Shown here: positions 27,896 to 36,825 of the stretch, piece after piece
How positions within the stretch are numbered: the stretch's first letter is position 1
Layout of the letters: every line of letters starts with the position of its first letter
NCBI GenBank assembly: GCA_002631715.1
Contig: MRSX01000002.1
Coordinates: 88,478-152,477, forward strand
From: Candidatus Porisulfidus sp. TsSOB
GTDB lineage: Bacteria > Pseudomonadota > Gammaproteobacteria > Poriferisulfidales > Poriferisulfidaceae
Reading direction: 5' to 3'
Length of the DNA: 64,000 nt
Made by a program: the position numbers and the translations under genes
The notes under the pieces: model-generated
What the model was told of the DNA's origin: nothing
The model's input: the letters and a program-made list of their open reading frames with translations, nothing else
Database searches by the model: none

Positions 27896-30061
27896 TTAGG
27901 CGATATCCAGCGGATCCACGTCCAGCGTCCAGTTCACCTGACCCTTTTTGCCCGGATCCTGAAGCCAATTTTCTAGGCAACGTTCCAGCGCCTTGCGGGA
28001 AACTGCCTGCAGCAGGAGTTGTGCGCGCCAGACACCGGCGCGCTTCGGCATCATAGCCGGGGCCGGCCCTCGTACGAGCACACCCGCACCGTCCTTGAGC
28101 CGACGGCGTACATCCACCAGGAAAGCTTCCGCTTTCCGGTAGTCCTTGTGCTGCGCCCGCAGCACCGCCCAATGACTGTAGGGCGGCAATCCCAGTTCGT
28201 ATCGCCTAGCCGATAGACGCTCCAGCCAGTCTTCATAACTCTCGTTCAGCAGTTGCTGCAGCATTGGGTGCTTTGGCAGGCAGGTCTGGAGCAGGACCTT
28301 TCCGGGTTTGATCCGGCGACCCGCCCGACCCGAAACCTGAACCAGCATTTGCGCCATCCGCTCCGGTGCCCGCAAGCGAGGACTGAACAACTGGGAGTCA
28401 ATGTTGATGACCCCGACCAGCGTGACTTCGGGAAAATCGTGCCCCTTGCACAGCATCTGGGTGCCAATCACAATCCGATAGTCACCCCGCCGGGTTTTTT
28501 CAAGGCTTCGCTCCAGTTCCCCACGCCCGCGGATGTGGTCCCGGTCCAGACGCAGGATCGGGCAGTCCGGAAATTCGGCGTGCAGCCGGTCTTCGACCCG
28601 CTGCGTCCCTTCTCCTAAAAGGATTGCTCCTTGCTCGACTTCCTGTTCGCCCGACTGACGGAATCCGCAGTGATGGCAAATCAGTTGCTGGCGTGTCTGA
28701 TGATACGTCAGGCAGACTTGGCAATCGGGACAAATCACCGGCTCGCCGGTTTGGGGCGAGAACAGAACCGGGGCGAAACCGCGCCGGTTCAGGAACAACA
28801 GGGCCTGATCCCCGCCATCCAACGTCTCACGCAAGGCCTCCAGAAGCGGCTCCGACAAACCGTCCGTCATCGGGTACTGGTTGAGGTCGATCAGTTCCGT
28901 ATTCGGCAAGACGGCCGGGCCGGCACGTGTCGGCAGGCGCAGGTGCCGGTATTTCTCCGCCTGTATGTTGCGCCAAGTCTCAATCGATGGCGTGGCCGTG
29001 CCGAGGATGACCGGGATTCCGGCCTGGTGCGCCCGGTAGACCGCGACATCGCGCGCGTGGTAACGGAATCCTTCCTGCTGCTTCAGCGAAGGATCATGCT
29101 CTTCGTCGACCACGATCAACTGCAGATCCCGGAACGGCAGGAATACTGCCGAACGGGTCCCCACCACGATGTCCGCCTGCCCGCTCTGCGCGAGAAGCCA
29201 GGCCAAGTATTGTTCACGTGCCGTACATTCGGAATGGTAGACCGCTACGCAGGTTCGTTCATCACGCGCCAGCCGGTCGCGCAGTTGGGGGGCGAGGCCA
29301 ATCTCCGGAGCAATCACCAAAACCTGTCCGCCACGTTCCAGCACCGAGCGGATCACGGCGCGATACACCTCGGTCTTGCCGCTCCCGGTGACTCCGTGCA
29401 GCAGCGTGCAACTGTACGCGCCCAAACACTCCTGCAGGGCCTGCACGGCTTCGCGCTGGTGCGGATTGTGCGGCACATCTCTCGGGACCACCGGGAGGGG
29501 TGGAGCCGGCAATCTGAATTCGGCTTCAACCAGCCCCTGCCCGATCAGCGCCTTGAGCGGGGCGGTGGGATTGCGGCATAGTTCCCACAACTGTTCCCTG
29601 GTCAGGCCTTCCTCGCAGCCTTGGAAGGCCCGCAACAATGCTTGGCGGACCGGTGCGCGACGATGCTCCTCGGGGTCGGCCTCCCGCCCGTCTTCCGTCA
29701 CTCGCCACACAGTCGTTCCGGCAAGTTCGGCCGACTCGCCCTTTCGCAGGCGGACCGGCAACGCCGCATTGATAACCTGTCCGATCGGATGCTGATAGTA
29801 TCGAGCCGCCCAAATCATCAACTCCAGCACACCGGGTTCGATGACCGGGGCCTCGTCCAACACGGCCCCCACCCGTTTGAGTTCCGGCACCCCGGCAGGC
29901 CGTGGCCGAGCCTCCAAGACCACGCCGACCTGTTTGCGGGGACCAAACGGCACCCGCACCCGGACACCTGGTGGCGGCACCGCTCCCTGAGCCGGTGGCA
30001 GATAGTCGTATCCGTGGCGGATCGGCGCATTGACGGCCACATGCAGGCAGAGTTCAGTCAT
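27896..30061 (-). CDS. priA: Primosomal protein N' (replication restart helicase PriA)
   Basis: A 721-residue superfamily 2 helicase that reloads DnaB at stalled forks. The ATG at 30061 gives MTELCLHVAVNAPIRHGYDYL, the proper start of the 3'-DNA-binding domain; 16 further in-frame residues upstream are not needed. Walker A LLHGVTGSGKTEV (about 221-233), the DEEH box, zinc-binding cysteines in CPDCQVCLTYH…CHHCGF (about 430-460), and helicase motifs VI (QVSGRAGR) can all be read. The 600 bases upstream are non-coding and carry two DnaA-box-like sites 25-45 bases before the ATG. Confidence 0.96.
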   Translation of the reverse strand: MTELCLHVAVNAPIRHGYDYLPPAQGAVPPPGVRVRVPFGPRKQVGVVLEARPRPAGVPELKRVGAVLDEAPVIEPGVLELMIWAARYYQHPIGQVINAALPVRLRKGESAELAGTTVWRVTEDGREADPEEHRRAPVRQALLRAFQGCEEGLTREQLWELCRNPTAPLKALIGQGLVEAEFRLPAPPLPVVPRDVPHNPHQREAVQALQECLGAYSCTLLHGVTGSGKTEVYRAVIRSVLERGGQVLVIAPEIGLAPQLRDRLARDERTCVAVYHSECTAREQYLAWLLAQSGQADIVVGTRSAVFLPFRDLQLIVVDEEHDPSLKQQEGFRYHARDVAVYRAHQAGIPVILGTATPSIETWRNIQAEKYRHLRLPTRAGPAVLPNTELIDLNQYPMTDGLSEPLLEALRETLDGGDQALLFLNRRGFAPVLFSPQTGEPVICPDCQVCLTYHQTRQQLICHHCGFRQSGEQEVEQGAILLGEGTQRVEDRLHAEFPDCPILRLDRDHIRGRGELERSLEKTRRGDYRIVIGTQMLCKGHDFPEVTLVGVINIDSQLFSPRLRAPERMAQMLVQVSGRAGRRIKPGKVLLQTCLPKHPMLQQLLNESYEDWLERLSARRYELGLPPYSHWAVLRAQHKDYRKAEAFLVDVRRRLKDGAGVLVRGPAPAMMPKRAGVWRAQLLLQAVSRKALERCLENWLQDPGKKGQVNWTLDVDPLDIA

Positions 30062-30661
30062 GCGGCATTTCCGAGGCATCCGGATTGTGGATAACTTTGG
30101 GGATAACACTGGGTAGAAAACCGGAAAAGCCTATAAATAAAGGGTTTTCTGGGAATTGCCCCTTCGCTATGCAAGGATTCAGTAATATTTCTATTTTTCA
30201 TATACTTAGGCTATTCCAGCAGTAAATCTCCCTTGCTTCGGCTGAAATATACGGACAGACACACAATTTTCATAATTAAATGTTGGCAATTTTGGATTTT
30301 TCAGATACATTCTGGCGTATTCCCGAATTCAAATGAGCAAGTGTTTTCTGTTTACATCATACGTAATTATTCATCAATTGCTCGGCGGCTAGACAGCGGG
30401 TGGCCTTCCAGGTGCACCTCACCGAATCAACTCTAAGCAGAACGGCCGCGCCATACGATCCGTGAACAATTCCGGCCATCATGGGTGCCGTCATCGGCAT
30501 CCTGAAATTCACCTAACCGGCACACAGGCCCTCAATTTACCTTCGGAGGTATCCCGCACCGTCGCGGAAACATCTCGACCCCAAAGGTGGCCTCCCCTGC
30601 CACATCCGGTTGTAAATTCATGTAAATCAGTATAAAGTGGCGCGCAAAATAGGATGCAACC
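30062..30661. other. 600-bp non-coding stretch, partly AT-rich
   Basis: No credible gene lies here; the 67-codon open frame at 30233-30436 has no ribosome-binding site or family resemblance. From about 30110 to 30380 the DNA is clearly AT-rich compared with the host, with runs such as TTTCTATTTTTCATATA. The part next to priA holds two DnaA-box-like sites. The last 60 bases hold a possible promoter for the HNH gene (TTGTAA at 30610, TATAAA at 30631, spacing 15). Confidence 0.6.
30086..30106 (-). promoter_or_regulatory. Two tandem DnaA-box-like sites
   Basis: Read on the minus strand, TTATCCCCA and TTATCCACA follow each other with a 12-base period; the second is a perfect consensus DnaA box. 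They are just upstream of priA and adjoin the AT-rich stretch. Only two boxes are seen. Confidence 0.5.
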
Positions 30662-31249
30662 ATGTTGGATGTCCTGACGCAGCAAATCCTCCGGACCGAT
30701 ATCTCCGGAATGCCGCTGGAGTGGATCGGTTATCAGGATGCCGTTCGCCTGCACTACGCAGGTCAGGTTGCTTACGTCAGCGGCCAAGATATTCTGCGCG
30801 TGCGCGGCGGGTACAACGCCATCACCGGCCGGCGCACCATCCTCGCCCTTAACTCCATCGTCTCGACCTACGGCCGCAACCGCCTGCTGCATGAGACTTA
30901 CACGCCGCCTCTGAACAACCCGACCTTGTTCAAGCGCGACGCTTGGCTATGTCTCTACTGTGGCGATTCGTTCGAACGCCGCGAATTGTCCCGCGACCAT
31001 ATCCGCCCCCTGAGTTTGGGCGGAATGGACGAGTGGAACAACGTGGTCACCGCTTGCAAGCGATGCAATAACCAGAAGGCCGGCCGAACCCCAGAGGAAG
31101 CCGGCATGCAGTTGCTTGCGGTTCCGTTCGTGCCGACCCACGCCGAGTACATCTACCTCCAGGGCCGCCGGGTGCTGGCGGACCAGATGGAATTCCTGCG
31201 CGCCCACTTTCCCCGTACTAGCCCACTGCGCGAACGGATCGCGAAGTGA
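30662..31249 (+). CDS. HNH endonuclease family protein
   Basis: A 195-residue protein whose second half is an HNH nuclease domain: CLYCG (about 98-102), SRDHIRPLSLGG (about 110-121) with the catalytic His, NNVVTACKRCN (about 127-137), then NQKAGRTPEEAGM. Two Cys pairs should hold the structural zinc. This version (HNH with RTPEEAGM) is a widespread housekeeping-like family in gammaproteobacteria rather than a phage homing enzyme. Its role is unknown. It overlaps the hemH start by 4 bases. Confidence 0.9.
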   Translation: MLDVLTQQILRTDISGMPLEWIGYQDAVRLHYAGQVAYVSGQDILRVRGGYNAITGRRTILALNSIVSTYGRNRLLHETYTPPLNNPTLFKRDAWLCLYCGDSFERRELSRDHIRPLSLGGMDEWNNVVTACKRCNNQKAGRTPEEAGMQLLAVPFVPTHAEYIYLQGRRVLADQMEFLRAHFPRTSPLRERIAK

Positions 31250-32226
31250 CGGAATCGCCGGGATCCCGTACCGGGGTCCTGATCTCCAACCTCGGAACTC
31301 CAGACGAACCCACTCCGCGGGCGGTTCGCCGTTATCTGGCGGAGTTCCTGTCGGACCGGCGTGTGATTGCGCTGTCTCCACTGCTCTGGAAACCGATTCT
31401 GCACGGCATCATCCTGCGCATCCGTCCCCGGCGCAGCGCCCGGCTGTACCAGAAAATCTGGATGGAGGAGGGCTCGCCGCTGCTGGTCTACAGCCAACGC
31501 CAACGCGACGCATTGCAGAAAGAGTTGAATCAGCGTGGACACGCAGTGGCAGTCGCCCTGGGAATGCGCTATGGCCGCCCTTCCATCGCACAGGCACTCG
31601 ATGAACTGAAAGCGGTTGACACCCTGATCATCCTGCCTCTCTACCCGCAATTCTCGGTCACGACTACGGCTTCCACCCGCGATGCGCTGACTCGTGCCCT
31701 CAAACAACGGGGCGATACTCCTGAGATTCGTTTCATCGAGCACTATGCGCACGATCTCGCCTACCTCAATGCCTGCGCTGCACAAATTCACAACTTCCGG
31801 GCGCAACGCGGCACCAGCGAAAAACTTGTCCTCTCCTTCCATGGCCTACCCAAGGAATCCATCGGGCAAGGCGACCCCTACGCCCGGCAATGCCGAGAAA
31901 GCGCAAGCGAAATCGCCCGGATTCTGGGCTTGCGGTGGGATCAGTGGTGCATCACGTTCCAGTCGCGGTTCGGGCCCAAGGAATGGTTGACCCCCTATAC
32001 TGACGAGACGCTGCGCAAACTGTCCGAAACCGGCATCCGCTCCGTCGACGTGTTCTGCCCCGGCTTCTCTGCCGACTGCCTGGAGACTCTGGAAGAGATC
32101 GAACAGGAAAACCAAACCGTGTTCCGCACAGCAGGCGGAGAGGCTTTCCGGTATATTCCCGCTCTCAACGACAATGTCGACTACGTGCACGCCCTGGCGG
32201 GCCTAATCGAAGCCCACATGTCCTGA
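31246..32226 (+). CDS. hemH: Ferrochelatase
   Basis: A 326-residue ferrochelatase that inserts Fe(II) into protoporphyrin IX, the last heme step. It has GVLISNLGTPDEPTPRAVRRYLAEFL near the N-terminus, FSVTTTAS (about 131-138), SFHGLP (about 202-207) with the catalytic His, and GFSADCLETLEEI (about 273-285). There is no C-terminal membrane anchor. The GTG start overlaps the HNH gene stop. hemB and hemF are elsewhere in this window. Confidence 0.96.
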   Translation: MTESPGSRTGVLISNLGTPDEPTPRAVRRYLAEFLSDRRVIALSPLLWKPILHGIILRIRPRRSARLYQKIWMEEGSPLLVYSQRQRDALQKELNQRGHAVAVALGMRYGRPSIAQALDELKAVDTLIILPLYPQFSVTTTASTRDALTRALKQRGDTPEIRFIEHYAHDLAYLNACAAQIHNFRAQRGTSEKLVLSFHGLPKESIGQGDPYARQCRESASEIARILGLRWDQWCITFQSRFGPKEWLTPYTDETLRKLSETGIRSVDVFCPGFSADCLETLEEIEQENQTVFRTAGGEAFRYIPALNDNVDYVHALAGLIEAHMS

Positions 32227-32229
32227 CTT

Positions 32230-32697
32230 ATGCCGATTTTCGCGTTCTTCGTCCTGTTCTTCTTCCTGGAACTGTTCCTGATGGTGATGACCGCCGTCGA
32301 ACACGGCTGGGGCTGGGGGGTGTTCTGGTTCGAGGTCGCGACCGCGATTCTCGGAGTCATGCTGATCCGATACAACCAGGAAGTAACGATGCAATCGCTG
32401 TTTCAGCAGGCGACCGGGCGTGTACGCCCCGACTTCAGTCTGGCCCTGTTTCGCAGCGCCCGCGTCACGGTCGGGGGAATTCTGCTGATCCTGCCGGGAT
32501 TCATCACCGACGGCTTTGGTGCCGCCTTGCTGATCCTGCCCGGGCTTCATTCGTTTTTGCTCAGGCTACTGAAAGCTCCTACGCCGCCACGCCAACCTCC
32601 CGATCCTCCCAAATCATCCGAACCATCTAATTCCGGCCGATCCGGGCGCATCATCGAAGGGGAAGTCGAACGCCCCCGAAACGATCCCGAGCGATAA
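32230..32697 (+). CDS. fxsA: FxsA family membrane protein
   Basis: A 155-residue protein with three or four hydrophobic segments (about 3-20, 30-46, 80-96, 97-112) and the FxsA pattern ELFLMV…ILGVMLIRYNQ and GGILLILPGFITDGFGAALLLP-like helices. The tail is Pro/Ser-rich. FxsA in E. coli is an inner-membrane protein that eases phage T7 exclusion by the F plasmid; its normal role is unclear. It starts 3 bases after the hemH stop. Confidence 0.9.
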   Translation: MPIFAFFVLFFFLELFLMVMTAVEHGWGWGVFWFEVATAILGVMLIRYNQEVTMQSLFQQATGRVRPDFSLALFRSARVTVGGILLILPGFITDGFGAALLILPGLHSFLLRLLKAPTPPRQPPDPPKSSEPSNSGRSGRIIEGEVERPRNDPER

Positions 32698-32727
32698 TTT
32701 GCATGCAAAGAAGCCTGAAACCAAGTT

Positions 32728-32733
32728 TATAAT
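32728..32733 (+). promoter_or_regulatory. Consensus -10 box before the TonB receptor gene
   Basis: A TATAAT lies about 60 bases upstream of the ATG at 32795, with no clear -35 hexamer. No Fur-box-like palindrome was seen near it. Confidence 0.35.
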
Positions 32734-32794
32734 TCCTGATAGTTAGCGTGCTGACCAAGCCCGGTGATCAGTGCGGCAGGAGTTTATTCTGGGT

Positions 32795-35761
32795 ATGAAT
32801 GACCCCCTCCCCAATACACTGACGGCCTCTCTTGTTCTTGGCTTCACCCTGCTCGCCATACCCGGCGTCCAGGCAGAAGAGGAAGAAGAGCCGGAGAAAG
32901 TAGAAACTTTCACGGTCACCGGCACGCAAAGCCAAATCTCGGAACCAGTCGAATCCACCCCGGTCATCCACATTGGGTCGGACGAGATCCTGTTCCAAGG
33001 TACGGCCCGGATCGAAGACATGCTGCGTTCATATCCGCAGGTCTACATTGCTCAAGGATCCGGAGTCTCGAACGGCGCCACCGGCACCGCGACCGTGTCG
33101 CTGCGTGCCATGGGCACCCTGCGCACCCTGGTGCTGATAAATGGCCGCCGCATGCCGGCCGGCTCGGCGCAGGCCGGCGGCGCCGCGCCGGATATCAACC
33201 AGATTCCTGGTCCCCTCATCGAACAGATTGACATCTTTACCGGGGGCGCAGCCTCCAGTTACGGGCCCGATGCCATCGCAGGCGTGATCAACTTCCGGTT
33301 GATGGATGATTTCGAGGGACTACGCGTCGACTACCAGTACAGCGAGTACCAACACCATAATGACAACGAGCGGTGGCAGGAACTCGTCACTGCGTCCGGC
33401 TATCCGGTAGCCAGAGGCTATAACAGCAACGGGGATATTGTCCGGGGCTCCCTGATCGCCGGACTCAATTTCGCTGACGATCGCGGCAACATCACTGCTT
33501 ATGCGACCTACCGCGACATCGAACCGGTTCTGCAGAGTTCCCGAGACTACAGTTCCTGTTCGCTCGATGCCACCCTCACCCGATGCTTGGGATCGTACAC
33601 CATGCCGGAAGGGTTTTTCAGCGATTTCGGGCTGGCACCTTTATATGATGGAATCCCCGGGTTCGTCGGCGGAGACTCTTTCATCCACATGGTCAAGGGA
33701 CACGAGTTCGTGTCATGGGACGGCAGAACCTACAACTACGGTCCGGCAAATTATTTCCAGCGCCCTGACGAGCGCTACACGTTCGGGGCATTCCTCCGCT
33801 ACGACCTCAACGACCATACGGAAGCCTATGCCGAACTCATGTACAAGCGCGACCGCACAACCGCGCAGATCGCCCCTTCCGGTACTTTCTTCACCACTAA
33901 CCGAATCCTGAGGTGCGATCACCCGTTCTTGTCGGATCAGCAACGCGACGCGATTCACTGCCGCGACAATGGCAACTTAATCCCCGACGGACATCAAGTG
34001 GTCTTCATCGGCCGTCGAAACGTGGAAGGCGGGCCGAGGCGGAACGAACTGACCCACGCCAGTTACCGCGGAGTTTTGGGAGTGCGCGGAGATCTTGACG
34101 ACTTCTGGGATTACGACGCATACGTTCAGTATGCGGAAGTGGAATTGCGGGACACTTACCAGAATGATTTGTCCGTCACCCGGATGCGGCGTGCGCTCGA
34201 CGCGGTGATGCACAACGGCGAAGTTGTGTGCCGATCCGCCCTTCCCGATGCCGTCGTGAGAGATCCGGATTGCGTGCCTTGGAATATTTTCGAAGAAGGT
34301 GCCGTGACCCAAGAGATGATCGATTACCTCGTCGTGCCCTTGCATGCCAAGGGAACAACCGATCAACTCGTGGTGTCTGCCAAGTTCTCTGGAGACCTCA
34401 CCCCCTACGGCATCAAATCTCCGTTTGCTGCCAGTAGCGTCGATGTGGCACTTGGCGGTTCATTCCGCAAGGAAAGTCTGGACTTCAACCCGGACGAAAA
34501 TTACCTCGCGGGTGAGGGTGCCGGCCAAGGTGGCGCGACACAGGCCACCAGCGGCAGTTTTCACGTGGCCGAATTCTTTGCCGAAGCCCACATCCCTTTA
34601 ATCGAGGACAAGCAGTACATGGAAGAACTGGTTCTTGACGCGACGTACCGCTACTCGGACTATGACTACGGGGATTACATTGATACTTGGGCATTGGGCC
34701 TGAACTGGGTGATCAATCCGGAAATCAGGTTCCGCGGCAGTCTCCAGCGTGCGGTCCGGTCACCCACCGTACAGGATTTATTCCTGCCACAGAGATTCGC
34801 GTTGTTCAACATGAGCAGAGACCCCTGCTCCAACGTCACCGGCGACACTAGTGCCTCAGGCTACACGTTCGAAGAATGCGCACGCACCGGCGTGACCAGC
34901 GCGCAGTGGGGAAATATCCAGGATTCTCCAGCCGGCCAGTACAATGCGAAAATCGGAGGCAATCCGGACCTGAGTCCGGAACAAGGAAAGACCGTGACCG
35001 CCGGCATTGTCTATACCCCTGAATTTGCCGATGGGTTGCGCCTGGCGATCGATTATTACAAGGTTGAAATTGAAGAAGGCATCAGCCGTTTAAGCCCAGG
35101 ATTTATCCTCTTCCAGTGTCTTGAAAACAATGTCTTTTGCGACAAGGTCATTCGGGGAGCCTCCGGCGACTTGTGGCTCGGCTCCAACAGTCAAGGCAAA
35201 AAATGCACAGGTCAAGAAGTAGACCCGTCCAGCTGCCTGAGTGGTCATGTGATTACGACACAAGACAACCTGGCCATCGAGAAGACCAATGGCGTGGATG
35301 TCGCTCTTGACTTTGCCCTGGATTTCGGTGCGCAAGGCGAGTTGAGATTCAACAATATCCTGTCGCACATCAATGCCTTGACTTTCCAATCCGTGGAAGG
35401 CGCGCCCGTTGCCCGCTGCGCTGGAAACCGCTACTGCGGCCCGACGCCCGACTTGCAGAATCGCTTACGCGTCACCTGGGACACCCCTTGGGACGTCACT
35501 GCTAGCGTCATGTGGCGCCATACCAGTGCAGTCGAGGACCAGAGACGGTTCAGTGTGGAAATCCCGAAAATGAATTATATTGATTTGGCTGGGGTCTGGC
35601 AGGTTACAGAAAATGCGAAAATCTATGCGGGCATCAACAACCTGACAGACCGTGAGCCTCCCATCGTTGGCACTTCCGGAGGCGACAACGGCAACACCTA
35701 TCCCGGCCTGTACGATGCCTTGGGACGTTATTTGTTCATGGGGGTCGGCATGGAATTTTGA
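32795..35761 (+). CDS. TonB-dependent outer membrane receptor
   Basis: A 988-residue receptor from the ATG at 32795, which puts a signal peptide (MNDPLPNTLTASLVLGFTLL, cleavage near VQA-EE) first; a GTG at 32771 is an alternative. The TonB box region is ETFTVTG, followed by the plug domain with SLRAMGTLRTLVLINGRR and the GGAASSYGPDAIAGVINF motif (about 150-170). The long 22-strand barrel ends in a C-terminal phenylalanine (GMEF), as OMP assembly requires. Several Cys pairs lie in predicted loops. It resembles the large receptors of xanthomonads and marine gammaproteobacteria that import sugars, peptides or siderophores. The ligand is unknown and no uptake partner is adjacent. Confidence 0.9.
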   Translation: MNDPLPNTLTASLVLGFTLLAIPGVQAEEEEEPEKVETFTVTGTQSQISEPVESTPVIHIGSDEILFQGTARIEDMLRSYPQVYIAQGSGVSNGATGTATVSLRAMGTLRTLVLINGRRMPAGSAQAGGAAPDINQIPGPLIEQIDIFTGGAASSYGPDAIAGVINFRLMDDFEGLRVDYQYSEYQHHNDNERWQELVTASGYPVARGYNSNGDIVRGSLIAGLNFADDRGNITAYATYRDIEPVLQSSRDYSSCSLDATLTRCLGSYTMPEGFFSDFGLAPLYDGIPGFVGGDSFIHMVKGHEFVSWDGRTYNYGPANYFQRPDERYTFGAFLRYDLNDHTEAYAELMYKRDRTTAQIAPSGTFFTTNRILRCDHPFLSDQQRDAIHCRDNGNLIPDGHQVVFIGRRNVEGGPRRNELTHASYRGVLGVRGDLDDFWDYDAYVQYAEVELRDTYQNDLSVTRMRRALDAVMHNGEVVCRSALPDAVVRDPDCVPWNIFEEGAVTQEMIDYLVVPLHAKGTTDQLVVSAKFSGDLTPYGIKSPFAASSVDVALGGSFRKESLDFNPDENYLAGEGAGQGGATQATSGSFHVAEFFAEAHIPLIEDKQYMEELVLDATYRYSDYDYGDYIDTWALGLNWVINPEIRFRGSLQRAVRSPTVQDLFLPQRFALFNMSRDPCSNVTGDTSASGYTFEECARTGVTSAQWGNIQDSPAGQYNAKIGGNPDLSPEQGKTVTAGIVYTPEFADGLRLAIDYYKVEIEEGISRLSPGFILFQCLENNVFCDKVIRGASGDLWLGSNSQGKKCTGQEVDPSSCLSGHVITTQDNLAIEKTNGVDVALDFALDFGAQGELRFNNILSHINALTFQSVEGAPVARCAGNRYCGPTPDLQNRLRVTWDTPWDVTASVMWRHTSAVEDQRRFSVEIPKMNYIDLAGVWQVTENAKIYAGINNLTDREPPIVGTSGGDNGNTYPGLYDALGRYLFMGVGMEF

Positions 35762-35792
35762 AACGAAATACCCCAACCCTGCAACTGCCAGA

Positions 35793-36818
35793 TTAAGCTT
35801 TTTGCGCCAACTCGCCGAACTCCGGAACCGTCATCCGTTCCATGAGGTAGCACAAGCAATCCTGCTCCACGATCTTCTCTCGTGTGGTCAACATCGACAG
35901 GAAAAACGGTTGTCGAACTATTAATTGACGATCCCGGTTCTCAAAATACATATCGAAGACATCTTTCCCCTCTTCATCCTGAACTTTCAGGCGCGGATCA
36001 ACCCCATCTCCCCACGTCCCAAAAGCTGTCCCCTCGGGCAACTCCCGAAAATTTTGCTCCACCAGTTCCTCCGGCATGTAGAAATCAGCATCCTGATGCT
36101 GAAAACTGAATGACAGGCCTTCGGGAATCCGCACACGAGCCTGGGTGTGGAACAACTCCAGTTCGTCTGCGGCTGGCAGATGGTCCGGGATGGACTCTTC
36201 GAACAACCGCTGCTCCAGGTACGCCTTGGCGTGGACAATGCCTTCCGGGCTCTCCGGCAGACCGCATTCAATGGTGATGGATGGACACAATTTGCTGAAC
36301 GCCATCGACTGCATCCCGAGCAGTGCCCGGAAATACACCGCGGTCCTGGAGAATCGTTGCGCAAGGTACAGCGAGCGACCGTCCAGCCAGTTGACGCAGG
36401 CGTAGTGTGGATTCGGGCCAGTCGTGTTGTGCACGTCGATGCTGGCGATCGGACTGCGGCGGCGCATCTCCTCCACCACCTGGCGTGCCATGCGGTGTTC
36501 CGGACTGTCGCCGCCGTCCCAGACCCGGTTGTAGTCCTGCTGATCGTCAAGGCGACGCAGGCCGAGACGGGCTGCCTTAACGTTGCCAATCAGGACGGAC
36601 AGCGAACGCGGCAGACGCGCTTCGGAGAAATCCCTGAGGATTCCGCGCACCGCCTCCCAGCCTGCAATCTCGTTGCCGTGCAGCAAAACCGATAGAAACA
36701 GCGGGTCGGGGCGCTCCCCAGGCAGATGCAGCAGGGTTGGCCCGCCAAGGGCCTCTTCCAGGCCTTCGGCCGGGCAGTCCGCCAGTCCCGGCGGCAGGTG
36801 GTCCAGGATTTTCAGCAT
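35793..36818 (-). CDS. M14-family AstE/aspartoacylase-like deacylase
   Basis: A 341-residue zinc hydrolase of the succinylglutamate desuccinylase/aspartoacylase group, starting at ATG 36818 (MLKILDHLPPG…). Zinc ligands are likely His and Glu in LLHGNEIAGWEA (about 46-57) and His in SIDVHNTTGPNPHYA (about 127-141). IECGLPES (about 186-193) supplies the catalytic Glu. It is the last gene of an argA / GCS2 ligase / M14 operon, 7 bases after the ligase. An N-acyl or gamma-glutamyl amino acid substrate would suit the setting, but that is inference. Confidence 0.87.
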   Translation of the reverse strand: MLKILDHLPPGLADCPAEGLEEALGGPTLLHLPGERPDPLFLSVLLHGNEIAGWEAVRGILRDFSEARLPRSLSVLIGNVKAARLGLRRLDDQQDYNRVWDGGDSPEHRMARQVVEEMRRRSPIASIDVHNTTGPNPHYACVNWLDGRSLYLAQRFSRTAVYFRALLGMQSMAFSKLCPSITIECGLPESPEGIVHAKAYLEQRLFEESIPDHLPAADELELFHTQARVRIPEGLSFSFQHQDADFYMPEELVEQNFRELPEGTAFGTWGDGVDPRLKVQDEEGKDVFDMYFENRDRQLIVRQPFFLSMLTTREKIVEQDCLCYLMERMTVPEFGELAQKA

Positions 36819-36825
36819 GGCTCGC

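Noticed and set aside
30233..30436. 67-codon ORF in the priA upstream stretch
   Set aside because: No ribosome-binding site, AT-rich low-information sequence and no resemblance to a protein family.
30062..30661. Calling this stretch oriC
   Set aside because: Only two DnaA boxes are seen, and dnaA, dnaN, mnmG and rpmH are absent. I list it as a DnaA-binding candidate only.
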